21,326 nucleotides of DNA from Symbiodinium natans (lineage: Eukaryota > Sar > Dinophyceae > Suessiales > Symbiodiniaceae). Location of the stretch: NCBI GenBank assembly GCA_905221605.1, contig CAJNDS010001524.1, positions 699,736-721,061 on the forward strand, in the 5' to 3' direction. The translations under genes and the position numbers were made by a program. The notes under the pieces are model-generated. The model did not search any database. It was not told where the DNA came from and saw only the letters and a program-made list of their open reading frames with translations. Positions 17,453-21,326 of this stretch are shown here, piece by piece (position 1 is the stretch's first letter; every line of letters begins with the position of its first letter).

Positions 17453-17655
17453 GGGTTTAGGGTTTTAGGGTTTGTAGGGTTTAGGGTTTTTAGGGCTTAG
17501 GGTTTTTTGGGTTTAGGGTTTAGGGCTTTGTGACCGGGCGCATATTGCAATGGGCCTATGGCATGCTGCCCATTTCCGACTCATTGGAGTTTAGGGCTGA
17601 AGGCCCGGCCGGCGTTGGGTTTAGGCTTCGGATTTCAGGTGTTAGGGTTTAGGTC
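17453..17655 (+). repeat. Right half of the interrupted telomere-like array
   Basis: TTTAGGG units with extra T's (TTTTAGGG, TTTGTAGGG) to about 17526, then diverged units at 17588-17655. They are the same type as the left flank at 8559-8624. Confidence 0.8.
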
Positions 17656-18723
17656 CCCCCTAACTGTTAATATTTTCCGGCCGAGGCGAATTTTAGATTT
17701 ACGGCCGGGGGTGGGGGTTTAATACTAGGGGGAAGGGATTAGCTCTACCCGTTACGTCTGCACCAGTCGGACGCGCTTTCTCTTTTTCACCGATGGTCCG
17801 AGGGGTGGCATCTCCTAATCACAACAACAACAACTAAACTCTTTCAATACCCAGAAAACAATCATAACAGCCACGACAGTAACCATAATATCTGCTTGAC
17901 GGCCTACTGGCAGCTGGCCAGCGCTCTCACCCTTCCCTGCGCTGGTGCACCACAGAAACTTCAGCTTCAACTCCCACTTGGTTTGACGCCTACAGCACTA
18001 AGCTTCGAGGCCACAGAACTCTCTCGTAGTATAGAAACTGAACCGTCGCTTCATACCTCGCTGTACGGGCGGCGCGGCAGCGGGCGAATCTGCCTGGGAG
18101 ATGCTGTTCAAGCTGCTTCAAGCACATGCCTTCACTAAAGCATTTTTAGTGCTGAGTTAATCTTGAGGGTCCAAGACACAATGGGCTGTCCTTAGGATGA
18201 ATCTAGGGCTTTGTCTCAGCTTCAGCTTCGCAACTTACAGTTCAAACATTTCTTTATCTAGAACTTGAAGTCTACACGGGAGAAGCAAAGGCTGACCTGC
18301 TGCTTCCCAGTCCTCCCGTGAGATCCCATGAGGCTGCGCAGCAAAACCGAGTCCGGGACACCCCACCAGCTCACCGACCGCTGAGAACCTCCACGTCGCC
18401 ATGACTCAACATATGCATTGGGGGCACTTCAGTACCTACCCAGCTCGGGTTTAGAGTGAGCAGGCCGCAGGTTCTGTGGCTGTGGATGGGTCAGCCCACA
18501 GCTCTCAGAGGATAGAAAGGCACTTTGGTTTTTCGAAGGCTCGCACGCCGAGGGTCCGCTTCTTGCAGGTACTTACCTGTGTTCAGGCAGAGCACCTCGA
18601 GCAAGAGAAATAGAACAAGCCGGTCCGTACCACAGACCAGCTTGGGCGCGACCGCTCAAGAGCGATTCTTGAACAATCAACTGGTCAGCACAGAGTGCAG
18701 ACATTCAAGCACCATCTGCCTGT
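17656..18723. other. Unassigned stretch between the retrotransposon and the SAM-domain gene
   Basis: Mixed sequence with CAA repeats near 17821-17835. A plus-strand frame reading GESAWEMLFKLLQAHAFTK and stopping after LVLS near 18165 could be a terminal exon. A perfect 7-bp inverted repeat (CACTAAA / TTTAGTG, 18133-18151) overlaps its end. No family was recognised. It may contain the 3' region of the SAM-domain gene. Confidence 0.35.
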
Positions 18724-21071
18724 TCAATCTGTCAATGACATTTGGTCCTGCAGCCTGAAAGCGGCAACAGAAGCTGCAACTCTACTCAGCACTTCCCCTT
18801 TCTTCTTTCCTAGATGCTGCATGTGATCTTCGTGCAGCTCACTAAGGAGTACTGTGCACTGCGCGAGGGATTTCAGCTCTTCAAGGATTTCGGGCATTAA
18901 GACTTCTGACGCGTTGAGGCCAACCAGCACCAAGTCTTCCATTTGAGCTACAAACTCCTGTGTGCGGGCAGCTGCCTCCTGAGACTTGGCGGTTGTCTCG
19001 GAGAGAAGGATCTTCGATGTCTCATGCTGGGTGATGATTTGGGCGGCCTGGTCAGGATCCACAACTCCCGTATCTACCATTGCTTGCCGAAGCTGGTCCG
19101 CAATCAACTTCCGCTTCTCCTCCTTCTCCTTTACCTCGGCCTCCAGCGCCGGAAGGTTTTGGGCCTGCAGGACATTCTCCCAGGTTGTTGGAGAATTCAT
19201 CATCCCAAGCTTGGCCAGGTGCTTCTCTTGATTCTCAATGTCCTTCTCGAGTTGAGACAGGTCACCCTTGAGCTCGGCACACTTCTGGACAACAGCTTGC
19301 TCGTCCCCTTTCATGAGCTCACGGTCTCCTCGAGCTTGCTCTTCGTAGGTCTCCATCTCACCTTCCCATCCCCGTGGGCCCCATCGCCAAAAGCGCTTGA
19401 TGTGCCAATCCCGAATCTGCTTCGTCTGGTTCACCTGCTGCCTGCGAAGCTTTCCAAGCTGAGCTAGCTCTGTTTCCTGTTCTAGAAGTTGCTTCTGCAC
19501 CTCGTCTCGGCGCCCTTGACGCTGTTCAAGCTTCGTCTGTTCCTTGCGTCGCTCGGACATGAGATCTGTCTGTCTGAATGCACAAATACGAATAGGGTAA
19601 GCCTTTGCAGGCTTTGTCCTACACTGGCAATGAAATGAAAGGTCTGCACTGGCTACAAGGTTGCTTCTGCGTCGTGGCTCTGTTTCCGGTCTGGAACGTA
19701 GTTACAACATTCTGCTCTAGGCAGCATGAAAGTTAGCAGAGACCTGTTACAGCCACCTGACATGCGACCAGACTTGGCGAATGGGACACGGCCCTTGACT
19801 TGTCAAGCCTTGACTGCTTCTTTGACTGCTGGATTCCAGTTTACATTTGTCGCGCACCAACACGCATGCAAGCATGCACATAACGCCAACAATAGACATG
19901 CGACCCAACAAGTCCATAACTGTAAGGCTAAGCGCGGGGAAGTTTCTGCTTGGATTGTGTCAACCAACCCACCTGCTCGAGCTTCAAGAGCGAGTCGCAC
20001 GTCTGGGTCGTCCAAGTTGTAAATGCGGCTGCACTTCTCCGCGGCTTGATGCAACTCTTGCATAACCTCAGAGAAAGCCTGTATGCTGGCCTGCACAGCA
20101 GCCCCGCCCGGGGTTTGGGACTGAAATCGAGCAGAGGTGCGCTGAATCAAGTCCTCATTGTGAGCGGCATCTGCATCAGCCAATCGTAGCATTGCACCCT
20201 TCCACTGTAGGAACACTCGCTCGAGCTCAGTTCCTGCTTGCTTCATGCTGGCATCGCTTGGAGAACTCCTGCATGATCTGCAAAACCGGTCCACAGCGGC
20301 TGCAAGTTGCATGTTCTTGGCATGTGTCACGATGCTCTTCTCCCGTGCTGCAATCTTCGCCTCCGATACCACTTGCAGATCTGACTGAATCTCTTCCCTG
20401 ACACGACTCCCTCCAGGCACATGAGCTGTGCGGTGAAAAGTCAAGTGGTTCATCGCTTCCACCGCTTCCATCAGATTTGTTGCCTCCTGCTGGCCACAGA
20501 GGAGGCCATCCATTTGCCTGGTCACAGCACGAAGGTTCACTCCTGCAGGTGTTCCCGACCTTTTCAGGCTGTCCAGCGCGGATTGCGCAAAGCGCTGGGG
20601 CTGAAGCTCCAGCGATGCTGGCCCTTGAATCTCAAACGCACTCTCCAAGTGCCGCTGGCCGTGCAGCGTCTCGTTAAAGCCATCTGCCAGGAGAGCCTCA
20701 CGGTTCACAAGAATGTTCTTGCGATGCATGGGCTTCTCGACTCCCATGTCTTCAAGGTCGTCATCCGTCAATTCTTTGAGAAGGTTCCCATTAACACCAT
20801 TGTCGCGAAAGGTTGGTGCATATTGTTTGATCGGGTCTCCCAAGGAGACAACCCAGTCGGCCACTTGATCCGTGTCCATAGCGGTCATGTTCTGATTTGG
20901 AGCAACAGCTGACGCCTTGCGCCCGAGAGGCCAGGCTCGGACTGCGGAAAGGCGCCGGTGCGATTGCTGCGTGCCACAGAAAGTCACTGGGGCTGAATCC
21001 TTCAAGTGATGCACCAAGGCCATCGAAATAATCGCAAGCAGCAAGAGCCTGTTGGCCTTCCGGTTAGCCAT
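18724..21071 (-). CDS. SAM-domain plus coiled-coil protein, two exons, possibly plastid-targeted
   Basis: Proposed exons are 21071-19973 and 19565-18724, joined by a 407-nt GT-AG intron (GCAG|GTGGGT to ACAG|ATCTC) and giving 646 residues plus TGA. The junction gives LALEARA-D-LMSERRKEQ, a continuous helix, and the phases fit. The chosen ATG gives MANRKANRLLLLAIISMALV, a signal-peptide-like start, followed by an Arg/Ser/Ala-rich stretch, as in dinoflagellate bipartite plastid presequences. An upstream in-frame ATG at 21254 would bury that signal. A SAM domain lies at about 66-129 (ADWVVSLGDPIKQYAPTF, NGVNGNLLKELTDDDLEDMG); it is a protein- or RNA-binding helical bundle. Residues about 130-360 are helical, and the second exon is a long heptad-rich coiled coil with an odd Trp-rich patch (WHIKRFWRWGPRGW). 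Function unknown; a scaffold is likely. Without splicing these would be two ORFs, 19803-21071 and 18724-19560, the first ending in intron-like sequence. Confidence 0.65.
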
Positions 21072-21326
21072 GGCACTACAAGGCGAGGCACCGGCGTGCA
21101 ACAAAACGAAACTTCCGAATGTGACCTGAAGCACTTGAGCAGACTTGCTTGCGACACAGGGCTTAGCAAAATTCTCCTCACCCCGCTCCCAGAAGCTGAA
21201 ATGAGTCTGGCTGACAACTGGCGAGCGTTTGCTTCGGGGAGGCGTTATGACCAAAGACGAAAAAAAAGAAACGACTCCGTCCTGGCCTCCGCACGCAAGG
21301 CTCTCGGGCTCCTGGGCCTCAGGTTG
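21072..21326. other. Upstream region of the SAM-domain gene
   Basis: The leader and promoter region of the minus-strand gene. The frame stays open to an ATG at 21254, so a longer N-terminus is possible but less likely. An A run lies at 21260-21268. No TATA-like box was seen, as is usual for dinoflagellates. Confidence 0.4.

Noticed and set aside
17896-18138. 80-codon plus-strand frame starting MTAYWQLASAL
   Set aside because: No domain, no splice or context support; a different frame at its 3' end looks more protein-like.

Overview
The window looks like nuclear DNA of a dinoflagellate, most likely of the Symbiodiniaceae type. Three things point there: dozens of interstitial Arabidopsis-type telomere-like repeats (TTTAGGG/CCCTAAA), a small gene whose exons only join in frame if most introns start with GC instead of GT and end in AG|G, and a very large tyrosine-recombinase retrotransposon polyprotein of the kind common in these genomes. 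This assignment rests on sequence character only; no database search was possible.

Bases 1-8624 are a mosaic of telomere-like arrays in both orientations, a CA microsatellite, a TA-rich tract and short coding islands. The best island is a six-exon minus-strand EF-hand gene (1417-2548) that can be spliced by eye into a 130-residue protein with three EF-hands. Every one of its five introns carries at least one telomere-like unit. Further isolated exon-like pieces occur at 3143-3186 (-), 5294-5362 (-) and 5890-5980 (+).

Bases 8625-17452 are one apparently full-length retrotransposon on the minus strand, 8.8 kb, inserted into a telomere-like array. Its ends are split direct repeats in the order A1 - genes - B1 A2 B2, the arrangement known from PAT/Ngaro/VIPER-type tyrosine-recombinase elements. 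It has three genes in three frames: ORF1 (185 aa, with a possible RNase H1-type hybrid-binding domain), ORF2 (562 aa, Gag-like, coiled coil) whose ATG overlaps the ORF1 stop in ATGA, and a Pol frame with a Cys/Pro-rich tandem repeat, reverse transcriptase, RNase H, a C5-methyltransferase-like domain and a tyrosine recombinase. The methyltransferase lies inside the RNase H domain: the first RNase H aspartate is on one side and the Glu, Asp and Asp residues on the other. The methyltransferase motif IV reads PPS where PPC is expected.

Bases 17453-18723 hold the other half of the interrupted telomere-like array and sequence without a recognisable gene. Bases 18724-21071 (-) encode a predicted signal- or plastid-targeted protein with a SAM domain. 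One GT-AG intron joins it in phase to a long coiled-coil exon, giving a protein of about 646 residues.
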